Assembly: GCA_964594125.1 (NCBI GenBank)
Contig: CAZQLL010000020.1
Location: 24,220 to 88,219 of the forward strand
Reading direction: 5' to 3'
DNA: 64,000 nucleotides
Source of the DNA: CAVRZJ01 sp964594125
GTDB lineage: Bacteria > Acidobacteriota > Thermoanaerobaculia > Thermoanaerobaculales > Thermoanaerobaculaceae
Both the position numbers and the translations under genes were made by a program. Below the pieces are notes generated by a model. That model had not been told where the DNA came from, ran no database searches, and saw nothing but the letters and a program-made list of their open reading frames with translations. Shown piece after piece: positions 37,623 to 45,936 of the stretch; within the stretch, counting starts at the first letter, position 1; the number at the start of each line of letters is the position of its first letter.

Positions 37623-38642
37623 ATGCAGACGTTCCGCATGAACGCCAACCTGCTGCCTGCGTTCCTCCAGGCGCTCAAGCGATGGGGGACGCTGGTCGCG
37701 CCGGTGGAGCGCTCGCCGGGTGTCTTCAGCCTGCAGGCGATCGCGGACGTGAAGGACGTGCGCCCCGATGCGCTGCGCACCATCGTGCCGTTCAAGAAGC
37801 TGCTGCTCAAGCCCCGCTTCACCATGTTCGAGAAGGTCGGCGGCGAGCCGGTGCGGGAGAGCGGCGACAACGACGGCGGCCCGATAGTCTACTTCGGTGC
37901 GCACTCGTGCGATATCCACGCCCTGAAGATCCTCGACCTGCTCTACCTGAGCGATTTCCAGGATCCCTACTACAAGCGCAACCGCGACCGGCTCACGGTG
38001 GTGGGGTATGGCTGCTTCCCGGACGAGAAGTGCTTCTGCAGCTCCCTCGGCACCGAGACCACGGAGGACGGTTTCGACATCTTCCTGACCCCGCTCGAGG
38101 GCCGCTTCCTGGTCACGGTCCGGACGGCGCGCGGCGACGAGATCGTGTGCGCGCACCCGGAGCTGTTCGAGCCGGCCACCCGCCAGGACGGCAAGGAGTA
38201 CCTGAAGCGCCTGGAGGAGCGCGAGAAGGCGTTCTCGCTGGAGCTCGACGTGACCGACCTGCCGTACGTCCTCGAGCTCAAGAAGGACGACCCGATCTGG
38301 GAGGAGCTGGGCAAGAAGTGCCTGTGCTGCGGCTCGTGCTCGATGGTGTGCCCGACGTGCTCGTGCTTCAACGTGATGGACGAGATTCCGGAGGAGGGGA
38401 CGGCGCAGCGGGTGCGCTACTGGGATGCGTGCCTCTACAAGAACTACGCGATGGTAGCCGGCGGCCACAACTTCCGCGAGAAGCGCGCCGACCGCGTCAA
38501 GAACCGCTACTACCACAAGCAGGAGGCGTTCGTGCGCGAGTTCGGCAAGCCGTCGTGCGTCGGGTGCGGCCGCTGCATCGAGAACTGCCCGACAGGCATC
38601 AACGTCGTCGAGGTGTTCCACCACGTCAGGGGTGAGCTATGA
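37623..38642 (+). CDS. hyhB: Group 3b [NiFe] hydrogenase beta subunit (4Fe-4S)
   Basis: 339 residues, like the beta subunit of the Pyrococcus sulfhydrogenases. It carries electrons between the flavin subunit and the hydrogenase module. N-terminal half has GCFPDEKCFCSSLGT; C-terminal half holds two iron-sulfur motifs, CLCCGSCSMVCPTCSC and CVGCGRCIENCPTGI. ATG 37623 is preceded by GGAGG. First gene of hyhBGSL plus protease; its stop overlaps hyhG by 4 nt. Cytoplasmic. Confidence 0.9.
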   Translation: MQTFRMNANLLPAFLQALKRWGTLVAPVERSPGVFSLQAIADVKDVRPDALRTIVPFKKLLLKPRFTMFEKVGGEPVRESGDNDGGPIVYFGAHSCDIHALKILDLLYLSDFQDPYYKRNRDRLTVVGYGCFPDEKCFCSSLGTETTEDGFDIFLTPLEGRFLVTVRTARGDEIVCAHPELFEPATRQDGKEYLKRLEEREKAFSLELDVTDLPYVLELKKDDPIWEELGKKCLCCGSCSMVCPTCSCFNVMDEIPEEGTAQRVRYWDACLYKNYAMVAGGHNFREKRADRVKNRYYHKQEAFVREFGKPSCVGCGRCIENCPTGINVVEVFHHVRGEL

Positions 38643-39538
38643 GCGCCGAGATCGTCAAGGGCGTCACGCCCCGCGCCAGCGGCCGGGTACTGCCGACCGG
38701 CGGCAACTGCTACCTGCCCGCGCAGGCCCGGGTGATGCGCATCAGCGAGCTGATCTCCGACGTGCGCCTGTTCGACCTGCGTTTCACCGACCCGCGGCTG
38801 GCCGAGGGGTTCACATTCAGGCCCGGGCAGTTCGTCGAGCTCTCGGTCCTCGGGGTCGGCGAAGGGCCGTTCTCGCTGCCCTCGTCGCCGACCAGGCGGG
38901 GGTTCTTCCAGCTCGGCATCCGCCGCGTGGGAGCGCTCACCGACTACCTGTTCGACCACACCGTCGAGGGCGACTCGGTCGGCATCCGCGGCCCGCTCGG
39001 CAACGGGTTCCCGCTCGAGCTGCTGGAAGGGCACGACGTCCTGCTGGTGGCGGGCGGGCTCGGCATGGTGCCGCTGCGCGGCCTGCTGCAGTACCTGATC
39101 GACCTGCGCGACCACTTCGGCCGGGTGATCCTGCTCTACGGCACGCGCGGCCCCGAGCAGGTGCTGTTCCGCGACGAGCTGGAGTCGCTCTCGCGGCGCG
39201 GCGACGCCGAGATCATGCTCTCGGTGGACGCCACCCAGGGAAAGGCGTGGGGCGGCAAGGTGGGCGTGGTGACGCAGCTCATCGACGACGTGTCACTCGA
39301 CGTCGCCGGCACCTACGCGATCGCCTGCGGCCCGCCGGTGTTCTACAAGTTCATGCTCGACAAGCTGGTGCGGCTCGGCTTCGCGAAGGACCACATGTTC
39401 CTCTCGCTCGAGCGGCGGATGGAGTGCGGCGTCGGCAAGTGCGGCCACTGCGCAGTGGGGTACACGTTCACCTGCCTGCACGGGCCGGTGTTCTCGTACT
39501 GGGACGCGATCAACCTGCCGGAGCTGATCTACACATGA
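38639..39538 (+). CDS. hyhG: Group 3b hydrogenase gamma subunit (FAD/NAD(P) reductase)
   Basis: 299-residue flavoprotein of the ferredoxin-NADP reductase fold. FAD site: FRPGQFVELSV and GPFSLPSSPTR; NAD(P) site: LLVAGGLGMVPLRGLLQYL and IACGPPVF; C-terminal [2Fe-2S] motif ECGVGKCGHCAVG with TFTCLHGP. It exchanges electrons with NAD(P)H, making the enzyme a soluble bidirectional H2:NAD(P) oxidoreductase. A 151-bp gap with a palindromic heptad repeat separates it from hyhS. Confidence 0.92.
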   Translation: MSAEIVKGVTPRASGRVLPTGGNCYLPAQARVMRISELISDVRLFDLRFTDPRLAEGFTFRPGQFVELSVLGVGEGPFSLPSSPTRRGFFQLGIRRVGALTDYLFDHTVEGDSVGIRGPLGNGFPLELLEGHDVLLVAGGLGMVPLRGLLQYLIDLRDHFGRVILLYGTRGPEQVLFRDELESLSRRGDAEIMLSVDATQGKAWGGKVGVVTQLIDDVSLDVAGTYAIACGPPVFYKFMLDKLVRLGFAKDHMFLSLERRMECGVGKCGHCAVGYTFTCLHGPVFSYWDAINLPELIYT

Positions 39539-39543
39539 TCAGC

Positions 39544-39641
39544 GTGGCCCGTGACCCGGGGCCCGTGGCCCGAGCGAGCAGCGTCAGCCGTGAGCTCGGG
39601 CGGCGGGCTGTACGGGCCACGGGCCACGGGCCACGGGCCAC
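39544..39641. repeat. Inverted heptad arrays between hyhG and hyhS
   Basis: Four units GTGGCCC/GTGACCC/GGGGCCC/GTGGCCC (39544-39571) face four exact GGGCCAC units (39614-39641), giving a potential 28-bp stem with about 42 nt of loop inside the operon. The right arm is identical to 55474-55501 in hypE. Confidence 0.8.
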
Positions 39642-39689
39642 CGATCTGGAGAGGCAGAGCCGTTGCATGGCTGGGACCTGGAGAATGCT

Positions 39690-40475
39690 ATGACGAAGCC
39701 GAAGGTGGGGATTTTCGGGTTGACCGGGTGCGCCGGCGACCAGTTGCAGATCCTCAACTGCGAGGACCACCTGCTGCGCATCGCCGAGCGCCTGGACATC
39801 GTCGACTGGGTGATGGCGCGCTCGCACAACGACCACACCTGCCGCCTCGACATCGCCTTCGTCGAGGGGGTGGTCGCCACCGAACGCGATCTCGAGTCGC
39901 TCAAGGAGATCCGCGCGCGGGCGACGTCGCTCGTCGCGCTCGGCACCTGCGCGGTGTGGGGCGGGCTGCCGGCGATGCAGAACTCGGTGCCGCGCGAGAC
40001 GCTGCAGCGCGAGGTGTACCACTCGGGCGCCGACTTCCTCGACTCGGTGGAGGCGCTGCCCGCGACCCACTTCGTCCCGTTCGAGTACACGCTGCCGGGG
40101 TGCCCGATCGAGCGCCACGAGTTCCTCAAGGTGGTCAACGCGGCGCTGCTCGGCACCCGCGCCGAGCTGCCGCTGGCGCCGGTGTGCTTCGAGTGCAAGA
40201 CGAGGGAGAACCTGTGCCGGGTGATCTACGCCAACGAGGTGTGCTGCGGCGGCATGACGCGCGGCGGCTGCGGCGCCCGCTGCCCGTCGCACGGCGTCGC
40301 CTGCGCCGGCTGCCGCGGTCCCGTCGAGGAGCCGAACTACGACGCCAACATCACGATGTTCGCCGACCGCGGCATCTCGTGGATGGAGATCGCCCGCAAG
40401 ATGAGCCACTTCTCGGCGCCGGTGTGGATGACGCAAGGGTTGGAGAAGGAGGTGCGCCGTGGCGACAAGCGGTAG
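39690..40475 (+). CDS. hyhS: Group 3b hydrogenase small (delta) subunit
   Basis: 261-residue electron-transfer small subunit. Proximal cluster Cys are in GLTGCAGDQ, LGTCAVWGG and LPGCPIERHE; further cysteines in CFECKTRENLC and CGGMTRGGCGARCPSHGVACAGCRG hold the other clusters. No Tat signal, consistent with a cytoplasmic enzyme. ATG 39690 with GGAG upstream is preferred to TTG 39663. Overlaps hyhL by 17 nt. Confidence 0.92.
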   Translation: MTKPKVGIFGLTGCAGDQLQILNCEDHLLRIAERLDIVDWVMARSHNDHTCRLDIAFVEGVVATERDLESLKEIRARATSLVALGTCAVWGGLPAMQNSVPRETLQREVYHSGADFLDSVEALPATHFVPFEYTLPGCPIERHEFLKVVNAALLGTRAELPLAPVCFECKTRENLCRVIYANEVCCGGMTRGGCGARCPSHGVACAGCRGPVEEPNYDANITMFADRGISWMEIARKMSHFSAPVWMTQGLEKEVRRGDKR

Positions 40476-41775
40476 GAGCATCGTCATCCCCCACCTCGGC
40501 CGCGTCGAAGGGCACGGCGGGATCTTCGTCAAGATCGTGGGCGACACCGTCCACGAGGTCAACATGGACATCTTCGAGGGCAGCCGCTACTACGAGGCGC
40601 TGCTGGTCGGCAAGCACTTCCTCGACGTGCAGGGGATCATCACCCGGGTGTGCGCGATCTGCTCGGCCAGCCACACCGTGGCCGCGCTGACGGCGCTCGA
40701 GAAAGCGCTCGGGATCGCGCAGACCACCCGCGTCCACGAGCTGCGCGGGCTGCTGCTGCTCGGCGGCACCATCGAGTCGCACGCCCTGCACGTCTTCGCC
40801 CTCGCGTTGCCCGACTTCCTCGGCTACGACTCCGTCATCGGCATGGCGGCGAAGTACCCGGGAGAGGTGGCGTTCGCCCTCAAGCTCAAGCAGCTCGGCA
40901 ACCGCATCCAGGAGCTCGTGGGCGGCCGCGCGGTGCACCCGGTCAACACGCTGGTGGGCGGTTTCGGCAAGCTGCCGCGCCACCGCGAGCTGGCGGCGAT
41001 CCGGGACGAGCTGCGGGCCAGCCTCGACCCGCTGATGCGGTTCGTCGATCTGGCGGCGACGATCCCGGTGCCGACGTGGGCGGCGCAGCCGACCGTGTAC
41101 GTCGCCCTGCGGCCGTACGAGGAGGCGTTCCGCTTCCGCGGCGTCTCGATCTGCACCTCGCGCGGCGAGGAGTCGCCGATCGAGTCGTACCGCGAGGTGG
41201 TCAGGGAGTTCACCGTCGAGCACTCGCACGCCAAGTACTCGGCGCTGGCGTCGGGCGAGACGTACATGGTCGGCTCGCTGGCGCGCCTGAAGCTGTGGGG
41301 ACACCTGCTGCGCGGCCGCGCCGCCGAGGCGTTCGCGAAGCTGTTCCCTGCGGGCGTCGTCGACAACATCCTGCTCAACACCTGGGCGCAGCTCGTCGAG
41401 CTGGTGCACTGCGTCGAGCGCGCGGCGGAGCACTGCGACATCCTCATGGGGATGGAGGAGAAGGAACGCGAGCTGAGCGAGTACGAGGTGAGGGCGGGTC
41501 GCGGCGTCGGTGCGATCGAGGTGCCGCGCGGCACGCTGTTCCACGAGTACGAGATCGATGCGGAGGGCAGGATCGTCGCCGCCAACGTGATCACGCCGAC
41601 GGCGCAGAACCTGGCGAACACCGAGCGCGACCTGCGCGCGGCCGTTGAGCGGCTGCTTCAGGACGAGTCCGCGAAGAGCGACACCCAGCTCAAGCTCAAC
41701 CTCGAGATGGTGGCGCGCGCCTACGACCCCTGCATCTCGTGCTCGGTGCACATCACCCGCCTTGCCGGCGGATGA
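40459..41775 (+). CDS. hyhL: Group 3b [NiFe] hydrogenase large (alpha) subunit
   Basis: 438 residues carrying the Ni-Fe(CN)2CO site. L1 motif RVCAICSASHT (RxCxxCxxxH) is at about residues 63-73 and L2 motif DPCISCSVH at the C-terminus, followed by only seven residues (ITRLAGG), the peptide expected to be removed by the protease encoded next. GRVEGHGG near the N-terminus is also conserved. GTG 40459. Its stop precedes the protease ATG by 1 nt. Confidence 0.95.
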   Translation: MATSGRSIVIPHLGRVEGHGGIFVKIVGDTVHEVNMDIFEGSRYYEALLVGKHFLDVQGIITRVCAICSASHTVAALTALEKALGIAQTTRVHELRGLLLLGGTIESHALHVFALALPDFLGYDSVIGMAAKYPGEVAFALKLKQLGNRIQELVGGRAVHPVNTLVGGFGKLPRHRELAAIRDELRASLDPLMRFVDLAATIPVPTWAAQPTVYVALRPYEEAFRFRGVSICTSRGEESPIESYREVVREFTVEHSHAKYSALASGETYMVGSLARLKLWGHLLRGRAAEAFAKLFPAGVVDNILLNTWAQLVELVHCVERAAEHCDILMGMEEKERELSEYEVRAGRGVGAIEVPRGTLFHEYEIDAEGRIVAANVITPTAQNLANTERDLRAAVERLLQDESAKSDTQLKLNLEMVARAYDPCISCSVHITRLAGG

Positions 41776-41776
41776 T

Positions 41777-42265
41777 ATGCACCGAACTCGCATCCTGATC
41801 GCCGGGTTCGGCAACTCGCTGGTCGGCGACGACGGCGCCGGCCCGGCGGTCGTCGCCCGGCTGCGGGAGCTCGGCCTCCCGTCCGGGGTGCGGGCCGAGG
41901 ACTGCGGCAGCGACGCGCTGCATCTCCCGGGGCTGTGGCGCGAGGAGGCCGAGATCTGGTTGGTCGATGCCGTCAAGAGAGGCGCGGCGGCCGGGGCGAT
42001 CAGCCGGCTCAGCCACGACCAGGTGCTTGCGGTGCCGCAGCGGCACGCAACGGCGCACTCGTTGAGCCTCGCCGAGAGCCTGCGCTGGATCGCGCTGACG
42101 TACCCGGCGATGGCCGCGATCCGTTACCGATTCTGGGGTGTCGAGGTGGAGCGCCTGGCGCTCGTCGAGGAGCTCTCCGCGCCGGTCGCGACTGCCATTG
42201 GCGAGGTCGCCGTGGAGATCCTCGACGCCGCTACAACACTAGTGACGAGCGCCGGCGCCTCTTGA
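41777..42265 (+). CDS. Hydrogenase maturation endopeptidase (for HyhL)
   Basis: 162-residue HybD/HycI-family protease that removes the C-terminal peptide of the large subunit after nickel insertion. The nickel-sensing residues are recognisable: GNSLVGDDGAGP (acidic), WLVDAVKRG (Asp) and HSLSLAES (His). The position right behind hyhL makes that its likely substrate; a second, different protease serves the hyb operon. ATG 41777. Confidence 0.9.
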   Translation: MHRTRILIAGFGNSLVGDDGAGPAVVARLRELGLPSGVRAEDCGSDALHLPGLWREEAEIWLVDAVKRGAAAGAISRLSHDQVLAVPQRHATAHSLSLAESLRWIALTYPAMAAIRYRFWGVEVERLALVEELSAPVATAIGEVAVEILDAATTLVTSAGAS

Positions 42266-42285
42266 AGTGCTCTTGCCGGAACAAG

Positions 42286-42323
42286 TGTCATGTACTTGGG
42301 GAATCCTGTACAAGCACGTGACA
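42286..42323. promoter_or_regulatory. Inverted repeat after the hyh operon
   Basis: TGTCATGTACTTG and CAAGCACGTGACA match in 11 of 13 positions around a 12-nt gap. It could end the hyh transcript (no T tract) or be an operator; the right arm shares GCACGTGA with the hyh leader motif. Confidence 0.4.
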
Positions 42324-42435
42324 AAATGCCGCGGAAGCGGCTCTCCGAATTGAACCTACGCTGATTCGGTAGTCGAAGCTTCGCCCTCTCATGCCGTTCG
42401 CAGCGGTACTTTTTCGGTGGGCGTCGGCGCGAGAT

Positions 42436-42474
42436 TCGCGACTGAGATCGGTCGCGACTGAACCGCGTTCAGTC
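42436..42474. promoter_or_regulatory. Operator-like repeat array upstream of hyb
   Basis: TCGCGACTGA is repeated exactly at 42436-42445 and 42452-42461 (16-bp phase), and the second overlaps a perfect inverted repeat GACTGAA-CCGCG-TTCAGTC (42456-42474). It lies about 100 bp upstream of the -35 box, a typical activator position. Confidence 0.45.
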
Positions 42475-42576
42475 AACGTCAAGTGATTACAGGAAACTAT
42501 GTTTCGTCGAATGCCGCAGTGCGCTGGCGCGAAGCGAATGAGCGAATGTCTCAGTAAATCAGTCAGGTACAAGCTC

Positions 42577-42604
42577 TTGACACAAGCGCGACCACCTCTA
42601 TATT
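42577..42604 (+). promoter_or_regulatory. Sigma-70-type promoter of the hyb operon
   Basis: TTGACA (42577-42582), 16-bp spacer, TATATT (42599-42604). The palindrome CTTG-ACA-CAAG (42576-42586) covers the -35. Start of transcription about 42611, giving a roughly 50-nt leader that includes ten G in a row (42624-42633). Confidence 0.7.
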
Positions 42605-42661
42605 GATGTCACGGACCAGCCCCGGGGGGGGGGAGCCCTAAACGACCGCAGGGAGGTGAGC

Positions 42662-43795
42662 ATGCTCGAGTCGCAACGCGATTTGGACGTTGACAAGACC
42701 GGGTGTGGCCACGGCGTGGATCGACGCGATTTCGTGAAGATCTGCTCGCTGGCGGCGGCATCGGTCGGACTCCCGGCCGCGGCCGGGCTGAAGATGGCCG
42801 AGGCGGCGGCGGCCGGCCTCAAGCCGTCGGTGATCTGGCTGCACTTCCAGGAGTGCACCGGATGCACCGAGTCGCTGCTGCGAACGTCGCACCCGGCGCT
42901 CGCGGAGCTGATCCTCGACCTCATCTCGCTCGACTACCACGAGACGCTGTTCGCGGCCGCCGGGCACCAGGCCGAGGCGGCGCTCAAGAGCGCGATGGAG
43001 GCCAACGCCGGCAAGTACATCTGCGTTGTCGAGGGAGCGATCCCGGTCAAGGACGGCGGGATCTACTGCAAGATCGGCGGCCGCACGGCCGTCGACATCG
43101 TCAACGACGTCGCCGGCAAGGCGGGCGCCATCATCGCCATCGGCTCGTGCGCGTCGTGGGGCGGCATCCCGTCGGCCGACCCGAACCCGACCGGGGCGCA
43201 GGGCGCGCCGCAGGTGCTCGCGGGCAAGACCGTGGTGACGATCCCGGGGTGTCCGGCGAACCCGTACAACTTCCTCGGCACGGCGCTGCAGTTCGTCGCG
43301 CTCGGCTCGCTGCCGGCGCTCGACGACAAGGGCCGCCCGAAGTTCGCCTACGGCCGGGTGATCCACGAGGACTGCCCGCGCCGGCCGCACTTCGACGCGG
43401 GCCGCTTCGCTCAGGCGTTCGGCGACGAGGGCCACCGGCAGGGCTACTGCCTCTACAAGCTCGGCTGCAAGGGACCGGCGACGCACGCCAACTGCTCGAC
43501 GCAGAGCTTCGGCGAGGTCGGGGCGTGGCCGATCGGCACCGGCCACCCGTGCGTCGGCTGCACGGAGCAGGCGATGCTGTGGCGGACGGCGATCCACGAC
43601 ACCGTCGAGGTCGACCGCCCGACGCCGCCCGACACCTACCCGCCGATCCACGCGCCGCAGGGCAAGACCAGCGCGATCGCCGCGGGGCTTGCCGGCGTCG
43701 TCGGCGGCGCGCTGCTCGGTGCCGGCTGGGCGGCGGCGAAGAAGGTCGGCGGGGACGGCGAGGCGAAGGGGAGCTCCCCGGACAAGGGGGCGTGA
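42662..43795 (+). CDS. hybO: Group 1 [NiFe] hydrogenase small subunit, Tat-exported
   Basis: 377 residues. Tat signal DRRDFVKICSLAAASVGLP at the N-terminus, [NiFe]-small domain with ECTGCTESLLR, AIGSCASWGG, IPGCPANPYN and the medial/distal cluster Cys in YKLGCKGPATHANCS and HPCVGCTEQAM, then a C-terminal hydrophobic anchor (about residues 336-356). The proximal motif is CTGCTE, lacking the extra Cys of oxygen-tolerant enzymes, so this is the standard oxygen-sensitive type. ATG 42662 follows GGGAGGT. HybO-type, followed by hybA and hybB. Confidence 0.94.
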   Translation: MLESQRDLDVDKTGCGHGVDRRDFVKICSLAAASVGLPAAAGLKMAEAAAAGLKPSVIWLHFQECTGCTESLLRTSHPALAELILDLISLDYHETLFAAAGHQAEAALKSAMEANAGKYICVVEGAIPVKDGGIYCKIGGRTAVDIVNDVAGKAGAIIAIGSCASWGGIPSADPNPTGAQGAPQVLAGKTVVTIPGCPANPYNFLGTALQFVALGSLPALDDKGRPKFAYGRVIHEDCPRRPHFDAGRFAQAFGDEGHRQGYCLYKLGCKGPATHANCSTQSFGEVGAWPIGTGHPCVGCTEQAMLWRTAIHDTVEVDRPTPPDTYPPIHAPQGKTSAIAAGLAGVVGGALLGAGWAAAKKVGGDGEAKGSSPDKGA

Positions 43796-43796
43796 C

Positions 43797-44744
43797 ATGG
43801 CGCTCGACCGACGTTCGTTCATCAAGGCCGCCGCGGGAGGCGTGGCCGCGGCCGGGGTTGCGGCGCCGGCGGTCGCGCGCAAGCGCCCCGAGGTTCCCGA
43901 GGGCGCCATGGGGATGCTCTACGACACGACGCTGTGCATCGGCTGCAAGACGTGCGTCGTGGCGTGCAAGCGGGCAAACGACCGCGATGCCGACCCGGGC
44001 CCGTGGGGCGAGGAGCGGCTCTACGACGCCCCGCTCGACCTCAACGGCGACACCAAGAACATCATCAAGCTGTACCGCGAGGGCGACACCTTCTCCTACA
44101 TGAAGCAGCAGTGCATGCACTGCGTCGACCCGGCGTGCGCGGCGGCGTGCATGCTGCACTCGCTGCAGAAGGACCCGGTCACGGGCGTGGTCGGCTACGA
44201 CCCGCAGTACTGCGTCGGTTGCCGCTACTGCCAGATGTCGTGCCCGTTCAACGTGACGAAGTTCGAGTTCTCGAAGACGCTGCCGCTGATCGTCAAGTGC
44301 GAGCTGTGCCGCCATCGCGTCAAGGACGCTGCTGCCAGGAACGCGGGCGGCTTCACCCGTTACCCCAAGGACCAGGGTCCGGCGTGCTGCGAGGTGTGCC
44401 CGCGCGAGGCGGTGATCTACGGCCGCCGCGACGAGCTGCTCGCCGAGGCGAAGCGGCGGATCGCGGCCTCGCCCGGCAAGTACTTCCAGGACCGCGTCTA
44501 CGGCGAGGTCGACGGCGGCGGCACGCAGGTGCTGTACCTGTCACACGTGCCGTTCACCGCGATCGGGCTGCCCGAGCTGGGCACCGAGGGCGTGCCGCAG
44601 ACCGCGTACGCGGTGCAGGAAGGGATCTACTACCAGATCCCGTTCGCCGCGCCTGTCGGCATGTTCGCCGTCCTCGCGGCGGTGATCTACCGCAACAAGC
44701 GCGCCGAGAAGGTGGGCGAGGCGGAAGGGGGGGCGCAGCGATGA
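43797..44744 (+). CDS. hybA: HybA-type 4Fe-4S ferredoxin subunit
   Basis: 315 residues. A Tat signal (LDRRSFIKAAAGG) leads to four iron-sulfur motifs: CIGCKTCVVACK, CMHCVDPACAAACM, CVGCRYCQMSCP and CELCRHR...CCEVCPREA. A C-terminal membrane helix (FAAPVGMFAVLAAVIY) anchors it at the periplasmic face, where it passes electrons from HybOC to the HybB quinone-reactive subunit. One base after the hybO stop; its own stop overlaps hybB. Confidence 0.94.
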   Translation: MALDRRSFIKAAAGGVAAAGVAAPAVARKRPEVPEGAMGMLYDTTLCIGCKTCVVACKRANDRDADPGPWGEERLYDAPLDLNGDTKNIIKLYREGDTFSYMKQQCMHCVDPACAAACMLHSLQKDPVTGVVGYDPQYCVGCRYCQMSCPFNVTKFEFSKTLPLIVKCELCRHRVKDAAARNAGGFTRYPKDQGPACCEVCPREAVIYGRRDELLAEAKRRIAASPGKYFQDRVYGEVDGGGTQVLYLSHVPFTAIGLPELGTEGVPQTAYAVQEGIYYQIPFAAPVGMFAVLAAVIYRNKRAEKVGEAEGGAQR

Positions 44745-45925
44745 GCCACCACGAGGCCATGCACACGCCGGTCGGAGGCCGTCTCATGACCGGTCCGTTC
44801 AAGGCGCTGCTGGCGGTCGCGGGCGTCGGCGCAATCGTCGCGGCGTACCGCTTCGTCAACGGCATCGGCTCGGTGGCCAACCTCTCCAACGGCTACCCAT
44901 GGGGAGTCTGGATCGCCATCGACGTCGTCGTCGGCACCGCGATCGGCTGCGGCGGCTACGCCGTCGGGCTGCTCGTCTACATCCTCAACAAGGGGAAGTA
45001 CCACCCGCTCGTCCGCCCGGCGGTGCTCACCAGTCTGCTCGGCTACGGGCTCGCCGTGATCGCGGTCGTCATCGACCTCGGGCGCTTCTGGGGGCTGTGG
45101 AAGGTGCCGATCTTCGTCTGGCGCTGGTCGCACTCGCCGCAGCTCGAGGTGGCGCTGTGCGTCGCGGCGTACACGCTCGTGCTGATGGTGGAGCTGTCGC
45201 CGGCGTGGTTCGAGAAGCTGCGGATGGGCGCCGCCAGCGGCACGAAACGGTTCGCCGAGAGCGCGCTCCGCGTCCTCGAGAAGAACTTCTTCTGGATCCT
45301 CGCGCTCGGCCTGCTGCTGCCGACGATGCACCAGTCGTCGCTCGGCACGATGATGCTGCTGCCGGGGCCCAAGGTGCATCCGCTGTGGTTCACGCCGTGG
45401 CTGCCGCTGCTGTTCCTGGTCAACTGCATCATCATGGGGTTCGCCGTCGTGACGCTCGAGTCGACGTTCTCCTCGACGGCGTTTGGGCGCCCCCGCGAGA
45501 CGCGGATGCTCGCCTCGCTGCTCCACGTCGCCGCATGGGTGTCGCTCGGCTGGGCGGCGTTCCGCCTGGCCGTCGTGGCCCTGAGCGGCAAGCTCGGCTA
45601 CCTGGCGAGCGGGTACGGCGCGGCGTTCCTGGCCGAGGTCGGCGTCCTCGCGGCCGGCGCCGCCATCCTGCTCTCGGAGGCGCGCCGCGGTGTGCCGCGC
45701 TGTCAGGTGCGAGCGGCGATCCTGCTGCTGCTCGGCGGGATTCTGCACCGCGTGAACACCTATCTGGTCGCGTTCAGGCCGGGCGAACACTTCTCGTACT
45801 TCCCGGCGGTTCCCGAGCTGCTGATCACCTTCGGCATCATCGCGGCCGAGGTCGCCATCTACATCGCCGTCGTCAAGACGCTGCCGATCCTCCACGGCCA
45901 CGCGGCCGTGAGGCCGGCGGCCTGA
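44741..45925 (+). CDS. hybB: HybB/NrfD-family membrane subunit
   Basis: 394-residue polytopic protein with about ten membrane helices, cytochrome-free NrfD/PsrC fold. NLSNGYPWGVWIAIDVVVGTA is the conserved first loop, and HQSSLGTMMLL plus HPLWFTPWLPLLFLVNCIIMG are typical HybB signatures. It connects HybA to the quinone pool, so the enzyme is H2:quinone oxidoreductase with possible charge movement. ATG 44741 overlaps the hybA stop (ATGA). Confidence 0.94.
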   Translation: MSHHEAMHTPVGGRLMTGPFKALLAVAGVGAIVAAYRFVNGIGSVANLSNGYPWGVWIAIDVVVGTAIGCGGYAVGLLVYILNKGKYHPLVRPAVLTSLLGYGLAVIAVVIDLGRFWGLWKVPIFVWRWSHSPQLEVALCVAAYTLVLMVELSPAWFEKLRMGAASGTKRFAESALRVLEKNFFWILALGLLLPTMHQSSLGTMMLLPGPKVHPLWFTPWLPLLFLVNCIIMGFAVVTLESTFSSTAFGRPRETRMLASLLHVAAWVSLGWAAFRLAVVALSGKLGYLASGYGAAFLAEVGVLAAGAAILLSEARRGVPRCQVRAAILLLLGGILHRVNTYLVAFRPGEHFSYFPAVPELLITFGIIAAEVAIYIAVVKTLPILHGHAAVRPAA

Positions 45926-45936
45926 GGGGGACAGGC

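Larger units (their letters stand above)
42266..42661. other. 396-bp regulatory gap before the hyb operon
   Basis: Visibly less GC-rich than its surroundings. From left: an imperfect 13-bp inverted repeat (42286-42323), direct and inverted repeats (42436-42474), a strong promoter (42577-42604), a C4G10 tract (42620-42633) and the GGGAGGT ribosome site. Confidence 0.7.
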
